Shown here in pieces: positions 19,401 through 28,488 of a stretch of 57,376 nt of DNA. The notes below the pieces were generated by a model that was not told the origin of the DNA, made no database searches, and was given only the letters and a program-made list of their open reading frames with translations. The stretch covers positions 1-57,376 of the forward strand of contig CAIKHZ010000319.1 in NCBI GenBank assembly GCA_903827375.1, in the 5' to 3' direction. This DNA comes from Akkermansiaceae bacterium (GTDB taxonomy: Bacteria; Verrucomicrobiota; Verrucomicrobiia; Verrucomicrobiales; Akkermansiaceae). Made by a program: the position numbers and the translations under genes. How positions within the stretch are numbered: position 1 is the stretch's first letter; every line of letters starts with the position of its first letter.

Positions 19401-21770
19401 TCGACGATCTGGCGCCCTGCATCATCATCCAACGAGTGGCTGGAACTCGATTTTGCAAATCCCACACCGGTGAATGAATTGCGGTTCCGAGAAGATCCCA
19501 CATCCTCGATCATCCGCTATACCGTCCAGTTCTGGGATGATGCGTCAGCTGGGTGGTTAGGTTGCTTCAACGGCCGAACCATCGGCAGCAACTTCATCGC
19601 TCCCATCGTCACCCGTACCACCCGCAAATTGCGCCTGTTGATTACCTCGACCACCAGCGGTCCTCCCGGCATCGCCGAGTTTGAAGCCTATTACGTGGCA
19701 ATCCCCCCACCACCCACCACCGCCTCCTGGCGCGTTGGCGACGGCTTGTGGGACATCAACACCACCGCCAATTGGAAGGACAGCGGCGGCAACCCGGTCA
19801 CCTATGTGGAAGGCGATTTTGTGGTTATGGATGATACCGCCAGCGGCAATTCGCCGCTGACCCTCACCCTCAACAACAGTGTGGCTCCCACCAGCGTGAG
19901 CATCAATGCCACCAAGACGTATTTCCTGGCTGGCTCTGGTGGAATTGGCGGCGCTGCCGGCATCATCAAGAACAACAGTGGAACCCTCACACTTTCCGGA
20001 TCTAACACCTACAGCGGCGGCACCACCATCAATGGCGGCACCCTGAGTTTTGGCAGCGCTGCCAACCTGCCAGCCGGCAGTGTGGCGCTGGGTGGCGGCA
20101 CGCTTGAGTTTTCCGGAGGCGGAGCGGCCGGAACCTACAACTTGAGCGCCTCCGGCAATTCCGGCTACCTTGTCAATACCTCCAACGCTGCCGCTGTTCT
20201 AACCGTCACGCGAACCCACGGCAACTACAACGGGATGATCAAGGGCGGTGCCGGCACAATTGTTTTAGCTAACAATTATCAGGATTCCGGGGGCCTGGAG
20301 GTGGACGCCGGCACGGCGATCCTCAATGGCACGAGCAGCAATCCGATTAATTGGTCCACCACTAACACCATCAGTGATGTCAAATCCCAGGCAATCCTCA
20401 AACTGGGCAATACCCAGGTCGGCCAGATTTTCTATGACGGCGGCACGTTTCACATGTCCGGCGGGGTTTTTGATTTAAATGGTCAGAATCCAGCGGCGGA
20501 TCAGAACCACAGCGCACCGGTGATTGACGGCAGCGGCACCATTACTAACAGCGTGGCCGGCACCACAGGCACGGCCCTGTTCAAAGTGGGCGGCAACAAG
20601 ACGTTCAGTGGCAATATGGTGGATGGCGCGGGTGCCGCCAAACTTGCCATCGTTCTCACCAGCGGCAGCAACACATGGTCCCTATCCGGAACTAACACCT
20701 ATAGCGGTGCCACCACCATCAACAGCGGCACCCTGCAGGCGGCCTCAGTCACTGCGTTCTCACCAAACTCGGCCTATGCCGTCGCCAGCGGCGCAACCCT
20801 GGCCCTGGCCGGTTATAGCAACTCAGTCGGATCGCTGGGCGGGGCTGGGAACGTGACGCTTGGCACGGCTGTTCTAACGCTTGGCGCTAATAATTCCGCC
20901 AGCGCGGTATTTTCCGGGGTGATTGGCGGCACCGGCGGGGCGCTCATCAAGACGGGTAGCGGCACCCAATCCCTAACTGGAAACATCACCTACAGCGGCG
21001 ACACCACGGTTGCCCAGGGCACTCTCCAACTCACCAGTGCCAATCCGAACAGCACTGGAGCCACCTTCACCCTCGCCGCCACCGGTGCCACGATCGACCT
21101 GGCCTTTAGCGGCAGCCAGACGGTCAACAGGCTGGTGATTGGGGTGACCCAAATGCCTGCCGGAACTTACAAGGCCGTCGGCAACGCCGCTGCCGGTACC
21201 GCCATTGCGCAGATCACCAGCGGCGGCACCCTCACGGTGCTTAGCGGTGCGGCCTTTGATAGTTATGCGTCCTGGGCATTTGCAACTGGCCTAACGGGAG
21301 CTCCCGGTTCCACCACGGATTCCTCGCCCGGTGCCGATCCCGACCACGACGGCCGCAGCAACTTGGAGGAATTTGCCTTCGACGGCAATCCGCTCAGTGG
21401 CACCCAAGATGGCAAAGTGCAATGCAAGGTGCTTAGCCTGCCCTCGTCAGGTGGCAGGGTGTTGACACTAACGTTGCCGCTGCGCCGGGGAGCCACCTTC
21501 AGCGGTGTTGCCGGGCTGGTTTCCGCGCCTATTGATGGGATCGTTTATACAATTCAAGGCAGTGCCACCCCGCAGGCAGGCCCATGGTCTCTGTCAGTTG
21601 GGGAGATAACGAATCCAACAGATTTGGCCGTCATACAGAGCGGGCTGCCACCCCTCTCCGATCTCAATCATGACGGCATCAGTGAGTGGACCTACCGCAC
21701 GTTCCGCAGTCCCGGCAATGTCACCGGAGCTGCCCCCAGCGCCTTCCTGCGCGCCAAAATCACCAAGTAA
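16491..21770 (+). CDS. Exported beta-strand-repeat protein with inserted beta-helix and discoidin domains
   Basis: The 1759-residue protein starts with a signal peptide (ASRAAVAALASLTAAHSAFG) and a LamG domain (about 30-245; LVAYWNLNEGSGITANDIS). PATR segments with STYTGATNVNTGTLLLSG-type cores follow. From about 552 (KTYYVSQSTGSDNNSGLTS) to 930 there is a right-handed beta-helix of the pectate-lyase/Pel9-like type. From about 937 to 1066 there is a discoidin (F5/8 type C) sandwich (AKVNDGNTSTIWRP ... KLRLLI). PATR repeats then resume up to about 1530. The last 170 residues hold DPDHDGRSNLEEFAFDGNPL, YRTFRSPG and the tail AFLRAKITK, as in the upstream paralogue. It is probably surface-bound or secreted and may bind or cleave a glycan. 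No catalytic residues can be assigned with confidence. Confidence 0.8.
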   Translation: MHFLTTPGAASRAAVAALASLTAAHSAFGGLVAYWNLNEGSGITANDISTNHNVGTLTAVVGGGVPTWVAGHTGLAGDYALNTSVQGDVTVPDSTSLHITNAFTLAAWVLDNGSNYGHVFCAGATSTTRAWLLQTSHSGGDSDYFWSDTGSTGFKKSLGYVTPLAAWHHLALTYDGSNLRIYNDGVLKNTVAQSGSLAAWGELHLGAAANNSGANGSAVNGAIDDLIIFNSVENIPSIMNGSHPAMVNLVWSGAATPNGNGQLLWSNPANWGGATMAAGKTPIFATAAAAGATTNFNDFPSNSQFVGITYNTGTAAFTLNGNTINLTGDVVNNSANAQTISNNLVIDGASRTFNPATGNLLITGAISQPAGQTNGLVKSGSNTLVLTGASTYTGATNVNTGTLLLSGASLGNTPTSVTGSSAQLAGTGSMAGPVTVATSAHLAPGINATTIGTLALGGGLTLNAANMDIKAGAPGTSDVVNVTGNLTLTGNTKINLTQQLSGFGLGDFVILTYTGTLAGSASQILPPAQDAYFSYSIQAAGNQIKLHVAPASAKTYYVSQSTGSDNNSGLTSAVPWKTLAKASTAVLNAGDAILLKCGDTWSEELQPKGSGTAGNPIYIGAYGAGNKPLIDRGDLAQQNGIHLIDQEGYKIVGIEFSHCETGIFGEFHTGNPTRKFVWIEDCYFHDSLHYGDYHSYYTAKNISVGICFWTFESWSTNVSLQDITVKNCVFRRLASGIWTNSPDNFDYNADNFYNFSNLSVTGCLFEEGYQWQLGLRGIAGGQISNCVTHDIGRLNNFVAFNGVAGAMMYRLKDFTFTESEWGFVSRGGGSGDGEAFDLEGNNTNLTFTNCLFHDADGPCIMLYQGAAHGNVGNQFNNCVWNGKTPNSSLGREEIFNANAGANDAQFTNYRIYLSAGDSRCNNETSMTFTNGLTSSLSNAASGTNLALAATNSASSQQTGFEAAKVNDGNTSTIWRPASSSNEWLELDFANPTPVNELRFREDPTSSIIRYTVQFWDDASAGWLGCFNGRTIGSNFIAPIVTRTTRKLRLLITSTTSGPPGIAEFEAYYVAIPPPPTTASWRVGDGLWDINTTANWKDSGGNPVTYVEGDFVVMDDTASGNSPLTLTLNNSVAPTSVSINATKTYFLAGSGGIGGAAGIIKNNSGTLTLSGSNTYSGGTTINGGTLSFGSAANLPAGSVALGGGTLEFSGGGAAGTYNLSASGNSGYLVNTSNAAAVLTVTRTHGNYNGMIKGGAGTIVLANNYQDSGGLEVDAGTAILNGTSSNPINWSTTNTISDVKSQAILKLGNTQVGQIFYDGGTFHMSGGVFDLNGQNPAADQNHSAPVIDGSGTITNSVAGTTGTALFKVGGNKTFSGNMVDGAGAAKLAIVLTSGSNTWSLSGTNTYSGATTINSGTLQAASVTAFSPNSAYAVASGATLALAGYSNSVGSLGGAGNVTLGTAVLTLGANNSASAVFSGVIGGTGGALIKTGSGTQSLTGNITYSGDTTVAQGTLQLTSANPNSTGATFTLAATGATIDLAFSGSQTVNRLVIGVTQMPAGTYKAVGNAAAGTAIAQITSGGTLTVLSGAAFDSYASWAFATGLTGAPGSTTDSSPGADPDHDGRSNLEEFAFDGNPLSGTQDGKVQCKVLSLPSSGGRVLTLTLPLRRGATFSGVAGLVSAPIDGIVYTIQGSATPQAGPWSLSVGEITNPTDLAVIQSGLPPLSDLNHDGISEWTYRTFRSPGNVTGAAPSAFLRAKITK

Positions 21771-21780
21771 CGCATTTCTA

Positions 21781-23004
21781 TCACGGTCCAACCCGCATCA
21801 AGTGGGTGAACGTGCGGATAAACAAGCTGCCATGAGCGATGGCCGGTGTGGCGTGAGTGCCTTCTGCCAAGGTGAAGCGGCCGAGTTCTTGGAATTCAGG
21901 CGAGGCGGCCAACACCACCAGTTCGCCCCTGCGGCTGATCCCGAAAATGCGTTTTCCATCGCTCACTGGCGAGGTATATGTCGGGCCCGTCACTTCCTTG
22001 CTCCACAACTCTTTGCCGGTTTTAAACTCGAGGCATGAGACGCTTCCCTGGTCGTCCCACAGATAGACATGGTTGCCGACAACGATGGGCGTTGGCACAT
22101 ACGGCACCTTCGCTTCCGGCCGATAGAGCAGGCGTGCGGAGTCGCCATCAATGGCCACCACTGCCCCTTCGCGGGTGGCACCCCGGCCGGCGGTGGCCAT
22201 GACGAGCCCGTCGCCGAGCACCGGCGAGGTAATGGCAGTTAGAGTAAACAATCCTTCAACTGCCCAGAGTTGTTTGCCGGTGCGGGGATCCATGCCGGTG
22301 ATTCCGTGGGCGGGGCTGGAGAGCACGAGTTCCTTGCGGCCGTCCTTGCCTAGGCGCAGCGCCGGGGTGGCATACGACGGCATGCCGCTGTGCCGCGCGA
22401 TGCGCCAGCGGGTTTCGCCGGTTTTTCGCTCAAGCCCATGGATAGCCGCATCAGGTGTGTCCTGGTCGTTAGTGACCACCAGCACGTCATCGGCGAGCAT
22501 CACAGAGGCACCAGGGCCGAAGTTAGCGCGGAAGGTGCCCAGATCGCGATGCCACAATGGCTTGCCGTCGTGATCGAGGGCGAGGGCTTCGACCCGATCT
22601 CCGCTGACCCAGCCGATATAAACCGCGTCGGCGTCCACAACAGGCGTGGCGGCGGCCAGGCTGTTATCATTATGCATGCGCTGCTCGGCGCAGGGCATCC
22701 AGGTGGTCCAGAGGATTTTGCCGGACTCCGCATCGAGGCAGGTGATGCAGCGGCGTTTGCCAGCCACATCGTCGCAGGCAGTGAAAACCTGTTTGCCCCA
22801 GAGCACTGGCGACGAGTGGCCGCCACCCGGCAAGGGGGTGTTCCAGCGGATATTCTTTTCAGTTAGGATAGATGGCACTTCGGCGGCCGCCCCAATGCCG
22901 CCGCCATCAGGGCCGCGGAAGCGTGCCCACTCAGCCTGTCCCGCGCAGGCCATCACACTAGCTAACAAGAATGCAACTATCCGTCCCGTGCTCAAATGAT
23001 TCAT
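21781..23004 (-). CDS. Exported PQQ-like beta-propeller repeat protein
   Basis: The ATG at 23004 gives MNHLSTGRIVAFLLASVMAC, a signal peptide ending near CAGQAEWARFRGP. An extension to 23127 is unlikely. The mature part begins WARFRGPDGGGIG and holds propeller blades with the PQQ-like motif: AESGKILWTTWMP, HDGKPLWHRDLG, KTGETRWRIAR, RTGKQLWAVEG and KTGKELWSKEV. At 407 residues it fits a seven- or eight-bladed propeller without a dehydrogenase-specific motif. Such proteins in Planctomycetes and Verrucomicrobia are mostly of unknown role, possibly scaffolds or binding proteins. It is convergent with the beta-strand-repeat gene (10 bp between stops) and divergent from the GH38 gene. Confidence 0.85.
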   Translation of the reverse strand: MNHLSTGRIVAFLLASVMACAGQAEWARFRGPDGGGIGAAAEVPSILTEKNIRWNTPLPGGGHSSPVLWGKQVFTACDDVAGKRRCITCLDAESGKILWTTWMPCAEQRMHNDNSLAAATPVVDADAVYIGWVSGDRVEALALDHDGKPLWHRDLGTFRANFGPGASVMLADDVLVVTNDQDTPDAAIHGLERKTGETRWRIARHSGMPSYATPALRLGKDGRKELVLSSPAHGITGMDPRTGKQLWAVEGLFTLTAITSPVLGDGLVMATAGRGATREGAVVAIDGDSARLLYRPEAKVPYVPTPIVVGNHVYLWDDQGSVSCLEFKTGKELWSKEVTGPTYTSPVSDGKRIFGISRRGELVVLAASPEFQELGRFTLAEGTHATPAIAHGSLFIRTFTHLMRVGP

Positions 23005-23139
23005 ATCCGGCAGGGTGCCTAGATGGGCAGCGGGCGTCAAGCTGAATTGTTGGAGAGAAGATAACTCTGGAGAAAATGCACCGGGGCATGATAAGCATGA
23101 TAGGATGACGCCGTAGAAAGCAGGCAATCCCGGAAAGTT

Positions 23140-25962
23140 ATGAAAACGTCCAAGTCCCCCATGCTCGCCGCTGTGGCAATGATGCCGTTTCTATCAATGA
23201 GTCAAGTGCTGGCTGCCGATGCGCCGCCAGCAGTACCAGCGAGTGTGATAGATGTAAAGGTGCCACCGGTCTGGCTCAAGCAGGATGGCAAGCCGATGCA
23301 AGCCCTGAGGGTGACGGTGCGGCACAGCGGCAGCGAAGGTGAAGCGACCTTGCTAGTGGACGGGGTGGAGGCGGCGAAGATGAAGTTGAAGGCCGGTGAG
23401 CAAGGGATTGAGTTGAAAGTACCGGCTAGCGAAGAAGCCCGCAAGGTCGAGATACGGGTCATGTCCGCTGGCAAGGAGCTGGCAGCCACCACCCTCGAAC
23501 TCAAACCACCACATATCCGCGACCTGTGGATCGTGCCGCACTCGCATGTGGATATTGGCTACACCCACCGCCAAGACGAGGTGGCCAAATTGCAAATCGC
23601 CAATTTGCAAACGGCGATGAAGCTCGCCAAGGCCAGCGCGGGCAACCCGCCCGGCCTGCGATTCAAGTGGAATCCGGAAGCCGTGTGGTCGCTCGATAAG
23701 TATTTCCAGAGCGCCACCCCGGAGGAGCGCATTCAATTGCTAGAGTCGGTGCGCCGTGGCGAGGTGGGTGTGGACGGTCTCTACGGCAATATGCTAACCG
23801 GGCTGTGCCGCCCCGAGGAATTGGCCCAATGCCTGACCATCGGCGCCCAGATGTCCAACCTAACCGGTGTGCCGCTCTCCACCGCGTCGATTTGCGATGT
23901 GCCGGGATACACATGGGGCATCGTCCCGATGATGGCGCAGGCGGGAGTGAAGTACTTTGCCATCGGGCCGAATTTTGGCGACCGTGTGGGCAACATTCAC
24001 CACTGGGACGACAAGCCGTTTTATTGGAAATCGCAAAGTGGCAACGAACGGGTGCTGTGCTGGGTGGTGGATAACTATCATCACTTGGGAGATCTGGAAA
24101 ATTGCGTCCTCGAGCAAGTGGCCCGCCTTGAGCGCAACGCGTTTCCGTACTCGTCGTCATTCATCTTTTGGGTCGGCAGCTGGCCGGGCGGGGGTGTCGA
24201 TAACGCCCCGCCTGATGAAATGATTGTCGAGAAAGCCATCGTATGGAATGCCAAGTATGCCGCGCCCAAAGTGAGTATTGGTCTGACCCGCGAGTTTTTC
24301 GGCGAATTCGAACGCAAGCACGGTGCCAGCCTGCCTGAGTTTGCCGGTGACCTAACACCCTACTGGGAAGACGGCGCGGGCTCCACCTCACGCGAGACCG
24401 GCATGAACCGTCGCACAGCCGAACGCCTGGTGCAGGCTGGCACCCTCTTTGCCATGCGCGATCCGCGCAGCTATCCTGCCGCCAAATTCCAAGAGGCGTG
24501 GAAAAACGTGCTGCTTTACAGTGAGCACACATGGGGTGCGCATTGCAGTATTTCCGAGCCGGATTCTCAGTTTACGAAGGACCAGTGGGACGTCAAACAT
24601 GGATTTGCGAGGGCCGCCGAGGTTCAATCCGAAGACCTTCTCGAGACCGCATTGTCGCCCGACAAACGCCCCAACGAGATCGATGTCTATAACACCACCC
24701 AGTGGGAACGCACAGACCTCGCCGTAATTAGCCGCAAGGTGCCGGAAGATATGTGGGTGTACGAAAATGACCAGCCGATCCCCTGTCAGCGGCTTGACAA
24801 AGGCTTGCTGGCGTTCCTAGCGAAAAACGTGCCGCCCTTCGGTGCCAAGCGCTATCGACTCGGCCCGAAACCCGCAGGTCCGCCCGTCGGTGGCGCGGTT
24901 GCAACGGGAACGACCTTGCAGACGCCGCTTTTGAAGGTGGAAGTGGATCCAAAAACTGGTGCGATCAAGAGCCTGCACCTAGCCGGTCAGGACCACGAAT
25001 ATGTGGATGCCAAGTCAGCGGTGGCGCTCAACGACTATCGTTACGTGTTAGGCACTGATGCCAAGGGAGCCCAAACCAATGGTCCGGTGCGCATCACCGT
25101 GCTGGAGAACGGTCCGTTAGTCGCCTCGCTAGAGATTCTTTCCGAGGCACCCGGCTGTAAATCGCTGGACCGAATCATCCGCGTGGTGGACGGCCTGGAC
25201 CGCGTGGAAATCGTCAACCTTGTCGATCGTAAATCCGTGCGGGAAAAGGACGGGGTGCATTTCGGCTTCGGTTTCAACATCCCTGGCGGCACCATTCGGA
25301 TGGAGACGCCGTGGGCGGTGGTGCGACCGAATTTGGATCAATTGCCCGGCTCATGCCGCAATTGGTTCACCGTTCAGCGCTGGGTCGATGTCTCCAACGC
25401 GGATTGCGGCATCACTTGGGCGCCTTTGGATGCCCCGCTGATGGAGATTGGCGGCCTAACCGCAAATTTGCTCGGCAGCGTCAAGCGCGAGGAATGGATG
25501 ACCACCGCACTGGAATCGCAGACCCTCTATTCCTGGGCGCAAAACAACCATTGGCACACCAATTACAAGATAGACCAACCCGGCGCCACCACTTTCCGAT
25601 ACATGCTGCGGCCGCACCGAGGAAGCTATGCGGCGGCCGACTCCGCGAGATTCGGTCATGAAACCACACGTCCATTGTTAGTTGCAGCGGCCAGCGGCCC
25701 GCAAGTACCTCCTTCGCTTTTCACGATCTCCGCGCCGGGCGTGCTGGTTGAAACCGTCAAGGTAAGTGAGGATGGCAAGGCCCTCATCCTGCGCTTGTTC
25801 GGCGTCTCAGGCCAGCCCGAGTCCGCAACCCTCAAGTGGGGCTCCATCCAACCCACTGCGATCCGGCTGACTGACCTAACCGAGAAGCCGCTATCCCCGG
25901 TGAGCGGGCCCATTGCCGTCCCTGCTTATGGGATTGTGCAGGTGCGGGCGGAGTTGCCATAA
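23140..25962 (+). CDS. Exported GH38 alpha-mannosidase-like glycosidase
   Basis: The 940-residue protein has a signal peptide (MKTSKSPMLAAVAMMPFLSM ... QVLAADAPP), then a beta-rich N-terminal module to about 123. The GH38 catalytic domain opens with IVPHSHVDIGYTHR (134-144), whose His and Asp bind zinc in the family. D253 in SICDVPGYTWG fits the family's catalytic nucleophile and zinc ligand, and LYSEHTWGAHCS resembles the downstream helical-bundle segment. The C-terminal part is the family's beta-sandwich (LQTPLLKVEVDPKTGAIKSL). It would hydrolyse alpha-mannosides outside the cytoplasm. GGAAAG lies a few bases before the ATG, one of the few clear ribosome binding sites here. It is divergent from the PQQ-like gene across a 135-bp spacer that carries the direct repeat GCATGATA at 23087-23100. 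Confidence 0.85.
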   Translation: MKTSKSPMLAAVAMMPFLSMSQVLAADAPPAVPASVIDVKVPPVWLKQDGKPMQALRVTVRHSGSEGEATLLVDGVEAAKMKLKAGEQGIELKVPASEEARKVEIRVMSAGKELAATTLELKPPHIRDLWIVPHSHVDIGYTHRQDEVAKLQIANLQTAMKLAKASAGNPPGLRFKWNPEAVWSLDKYFQSATPEERIQLLESVRRGEVGVDGLYGNMLTGLCRPEELAQCLTIGAQMSNLTGVPLSTASICDVPGYTWGIVPMMAQAGVKYFAIGPNFGDRVGNIHHWDDKPFYWKSQSGNERVLCWVVDNYHHLGDLENCVLEQVARLERNAFPYSSSFIFWVGSWPGGGVDNAPPDEMIVEKAIVWNAKYAAPKVSIGLTREFFGEFERKHGASLPEFAGDLTPYWEDGAGSTSRETGMNRRTAERLVQAGTLFAMRDPRSYPAAKFQEAWKNVLLYSEHTWGAHCSISEPDSQFTKDQWDVKHGFARAAEVQSEDLLETALSPDKRPNEIDVYNTTQWERTDLAVISRKVPEDMWVYENDQPIPCQRLDKGLLAFLAKNVPPFGAKRYRLGPKPAGPPVGGAVATGTTLQTPLLKVEVDPKTGAIKSLHLAGQDHEYVDAKSAVALNDYRYVLGTDAKGAQTNGPVRITVLENGPLVASLEILSEAPGCKSLDRIIRVVDGLDRVEIVNLVDRKSVREKDGVHFGFGFNIPGGTIRMETPWAVVRPNLDQLPGSCRNWFTVQRWVDVSNADCGITWAPLDAPLMEIGGLTANLLGSVKREEWMTTALESQTLYSWAQNNHWHTNYKIDQPGATTFRYMLRPHRGSYAAADSARFGHETTRPLLVAAASGPQVPPSLFTISAPGVLVETVKVSEDGKALILRLFGVSGQPESATLKWGSIQPTAIRLTDLTEKPLSPVSGPIAVPAYGIVQVRAELP

Positions 25963-26002
25963 CAAAACGGCAAATTCAGTCTGAGCACTCGGCTCCCCTG
26001 CC

Positions 26003-26665
26003 CTACTCGGCAGCCGCCTGCTCCTTGGCTGCCTTTTCCTTGGCTTCTTTGTCGGCCTTGGCTTTGGCTTCCTTGGCGGCTTGGGCGGCGAGTTTCTTCT
26101 CCTCGTCGGCCTTGCGGCGGGCGGCCACCTCTGCGGCTTCGAGTGGGCGGAGTTGGGCGTGATAGTCGGTTGAGCGTGCCAAGCGCTGTTTGTTGAACAA
26201 CAGGTCGCCAAAGCGATCGGAGGTGCTCAACTCATATTCGCCATCCATATAGATCGAGTCAAACGGGCAGACTTCGGCGCAAATTCCACAGTTCATGCAG
26301 ACGGACACATCGATATCAAACACCTTCGGACGCTTGAGCGACTTGCCATTTTCATCGCGGTCTAACACGATGTAGATGCACTGCGGCGGGCATTCATTCT
26401 CACAAATCGAGCAGGCCGTGCAGCGCATCCCGGCCATGGCGTCACTGCCATCATAGACCAGGAATGGGAAATTCCGGAAGTTGGGGCTGATGGTGGCGCG
26501 CTCCTCAGGATACTGGACAGTGGTCATCCGATCCTTGCGGTAATAGCTTTGGATCATGTTTGTGGCCGTCACGGCCAAGCCCTTCAGCAAACCGATGCCG
26601 GGAAGCGTCCAGGCAGCCGTGGGCGGCGGGCCGGAGGGGCGGGAGGTAGTTGCGGGATGTTCCAT
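26003..26665 (-). CDS. nuoI: NADH-quinone oxidoreductase subunit I (NuoI)
   Basis: This subunit carries two 4Fe-4S clusters (N6a, N6b) that pass electrons to NuoB in complex I. The sequence shows both ferredoxin motifs: CTACSICENECP and CMNCGICAEVCP, near residues 84 and 128. An N-terminal amphipathic stretch (LPGIGLLKGLAVTATNMIQS) fits membrane-side attachment. The C-terminus is extended by about 45 residues rich in Ala and Lys (KADEEKKLAAQAAKEAKAKA and similar), a likely charged helix not usual in NuoI. The ATG at 26665 gives 220 residues and starts 7 bp after the nuoD stop. A TTG at 26683 would overlap nuoD and is less likely. It is last of the nuoB-C-D-I operon. Confidence 0.88.
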   Translation of the reverse strand: MEHPATTSRPSGPPPTAAWTLPGIGLLKGLAVTATNMIQSYYRKDRMTTVQYPEERATISPNFRNFPFLVYDGSDAMAGMRCTACSICENECPPQCIYIVLDRDENGKSLKRPKVFDIDVSVCMNCGICAEVCPFDSIYMDGEYELSTSDRFGDLLFNKQRLARSTDYHAQLRPLEAAEVAARRKADEEKKLAAQAAKEAKAKADKEAKEKAAKEQAAAE

Positions 26666-26672
26666 GGAATGA

Positions 26673-27833
26673 TTATCTATCAACTTCCCCTAACACGATA
26701 TCGACGCTGCCGAGGATGAGGACGACGTCGGCGAGGTCGAGGCCCAAGCACATATCTTCGAGCAATGTCAGATTGATAAAACTCGGCGGGCGGATGCGGT
26801 AGCGGAAAGGGTTGGCCGTGCCGTTGCTGATGAGGTGGAAGCCGAGTTCGCCCTTGGGACTCTCGATGCGGGCGTATGCCTCACCGACCGGCGGCTTGAA
26901 GTTGCGAATCTTTGCCTTGGGATGAATGTAGGCACCTGCAGGCAGTTGGTCGAGGGCCTGGCGGAGGATGGCGAGGCTCTCTCGCAATTCCAGAAAACGG
27001 ATCATCAAGCGGTCATAGCAATCGCCAGTGGTGCCCAGGGGAATGCGGAATTTAAAGCGATCATAGATGCCGTAAGGCTCGGCTTTGCGGATATCATAAG
27101 CGACGCCCGCAGCCCGCAACATGGGACCGGTGATGCCGCCATTGATGAGGGTTTCCTTGGGCAGCGCACCGATGTTTTGGGTTCTGGCGATGAGAATCTC
27201 ATTGCCAGTGATCAGGTTTTCCAACTCATCAAGGAAACGCGGAAATTCATCCACCAGCACGCGAGCCCTGGCCGCCCATCCGTCCGGCAGGTCGTTGCGG
27301 CAACCGCCGAAACGCATAAAATTGGACATCATCCGAGCGCCGGTTAGATCTTCGAACAGGTCGAGGATTTTCTCACGTTCACGGAACGCATACATCAGGG
27401 CCGAGCCCCAAGCCCCCATGTCGCCGAGGAAGAACCCGACAAAGGCCGTGTGATTGATCAGGCGGGTGAGTTCGGCGGTGATGATGCGGATGTACTCGGC
27501 GCGTTCCGGCACCTCGATGCCAGCGAGTTTTTCCACGGCTTGGGCGTAGGCCCAGTTATTGGTGAGCGGGCAGATATAATCGAGGCGGTCGGTGAAGGGC
27601 ATCGACGAGAGATAAGTGACGCCCTCGGCGATTTTCTCGTGATTGCGGTGGAGGTAGCCGAAGACTGGCTTGAGGCTCACCACGGTTTCGCCGTCGAGCA
27701 CCACATTCATGCGGAACACGCCGTGAGTGGACGGGTGCTGCGGGCCTAACGAAACATGCAGCAATTGGTCCTCGTCCAACTCCGGCTTGGAGGCGGGGCT
27801 GGCGGCAGGCGGCATGGACGGGTTGGAAATCAT
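26673..27833 (-). CDS. nuoD: NADH-quinone oxidoreductase subunit D (NuoD)
   Basis: The 49-kDa-type subunit of complex I helps form the quinone-binding site with NuoB. The sequence shows the family start [21 protein letters not shown] and the lines [51 protein letters not shown] and [13 protein letters not shown]. It ends [20 protein letters not shown], the usual C-terminus of NuoD. At 386 residues it is a stand-alone NuoD, not a NuoCD fusion. It lies 46 bp downstream of nuoC. No Shine-Dalgarno sequence is evident at the ATG. Confidence 0.95.
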   Translation of the reverse strand: MISNPSMPPAASPASKPELDEDQLLHVSLGPQHPSTHGVFRMNVVLDGETVVSLKPVFGYLHRNHEKIAEGVTYLSSMPFTDRLDYICPLTNNWAYAQAVEKLAGIEVPERAEYIRIITAELTRLINHTAFVGFFLGDMGAWGSALMYAFREREKILDLFEDLTGARMMSNFMRFGGCRNDLPDGWAARARVLVDEFPRFLDELENLITGNEILIARTQNIGALPKETLINGGITGPMLRAAGVAYDIRKAEPYGIYDRFKFRIPLGTTGDCYDRLMIRFLELRESLAILRQALDQLPAGAYIHPKAKIRNFKPPVGEAYARIESPKGELGFHLISNGTANPFRYRIRPPSFINLTLLEDMCLGLDLADVVLILGSVDIVLGEVDR

Positions 27834-27879
27834 GCTGGGAAAATTCAGTTAGAGACCATCGATAATAAATTTCAAATAT

Positions 27880-28488
27880 TCAGATCTCGGCTTTGGTGGG
27901 GTAGTATTTTTTGGCTTTTTCCAACACGGCGTCGTGGGGTGTGGGTTCGTATTGGTAATCGTCGGGTGCCACATAATCCTTGCGCATCGGGTGATCCAAA
28001 AATTCATCCCACATCAGAATACGCCGCAGGTCCGGGTGACCGGTGAAGCGCACACCGAACAAGTCGAAAATTTCGCGTTCCTGATATTCGGCGCTCCGAT
28101 AGACGGCCACCACCGAAGGGATGTGCACTTGTTCGGCGCGGTCCGTGGTACGAGTTCGCAACACGAGCGGACCGATGCGGAGAGAGGTTGAGTACAAGTG
28201 ATAGACGACCTCCAGGAAGCCACAGGCGAGCGGCGTGGTGCCTTCGGGTGGCACCGCCACGGCATCTGCCTTGGCGGGTTCCGGCCAATCCACGCCGGTC
28301 ACGTTGGATAGAAGATCGAAGTCAAGGTCGGCAGTATTGCGAAGGAATTGGCAGACGGCGACGAGTGACTCTGGTGCGACTAGCAGGGAGTCTTGGGCGG
28401 ACGGGCTGGGGTTTCGCAGATGTGCGATGGCGGCCGTTGGCAGCGCGGCATGCAGGCGGGTGAGAATGGCGGGAAGGTCAGGCGTCAT
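27880..28488 (-). CDS. nuoC: NADH-quinone oxidoreductase subunit C (NuoC)
   Basis: The 30-kDa-type subunit of the complex I peripheral arm. The ATG at 28488 overlaps the TGA of nuoB as ATGA, which supports this start (202 residues) over an upstream in-frame one at 28527, and suggests translational coupling. Family lines visible are [25 protein letters not shown] and the signature [20 protein letters not shown], then [23 protein letters not shown]. It ends about 25 residues after [12 protein letters not shown]. Confidence 0.93.
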   Translation of the reverse strand: MTPDLPAILTRLHAALPTAAIAHLRNPSPSAQDSLLVAPESLVAVCQFLRNTADLDFDLLSNVTGVDWPEPAKADAVAVPPEGTTPLACGFLEVVYHLYSTSLRIGPLVLRTRTTDRAEQVHIPSVVAVYRSAEYQEREIFDLFGVRFTGHPDLRRILMWDEFLDHPMRKDYVAPDDYQYEPTPHDAVLEKAKKYYPTKAEI

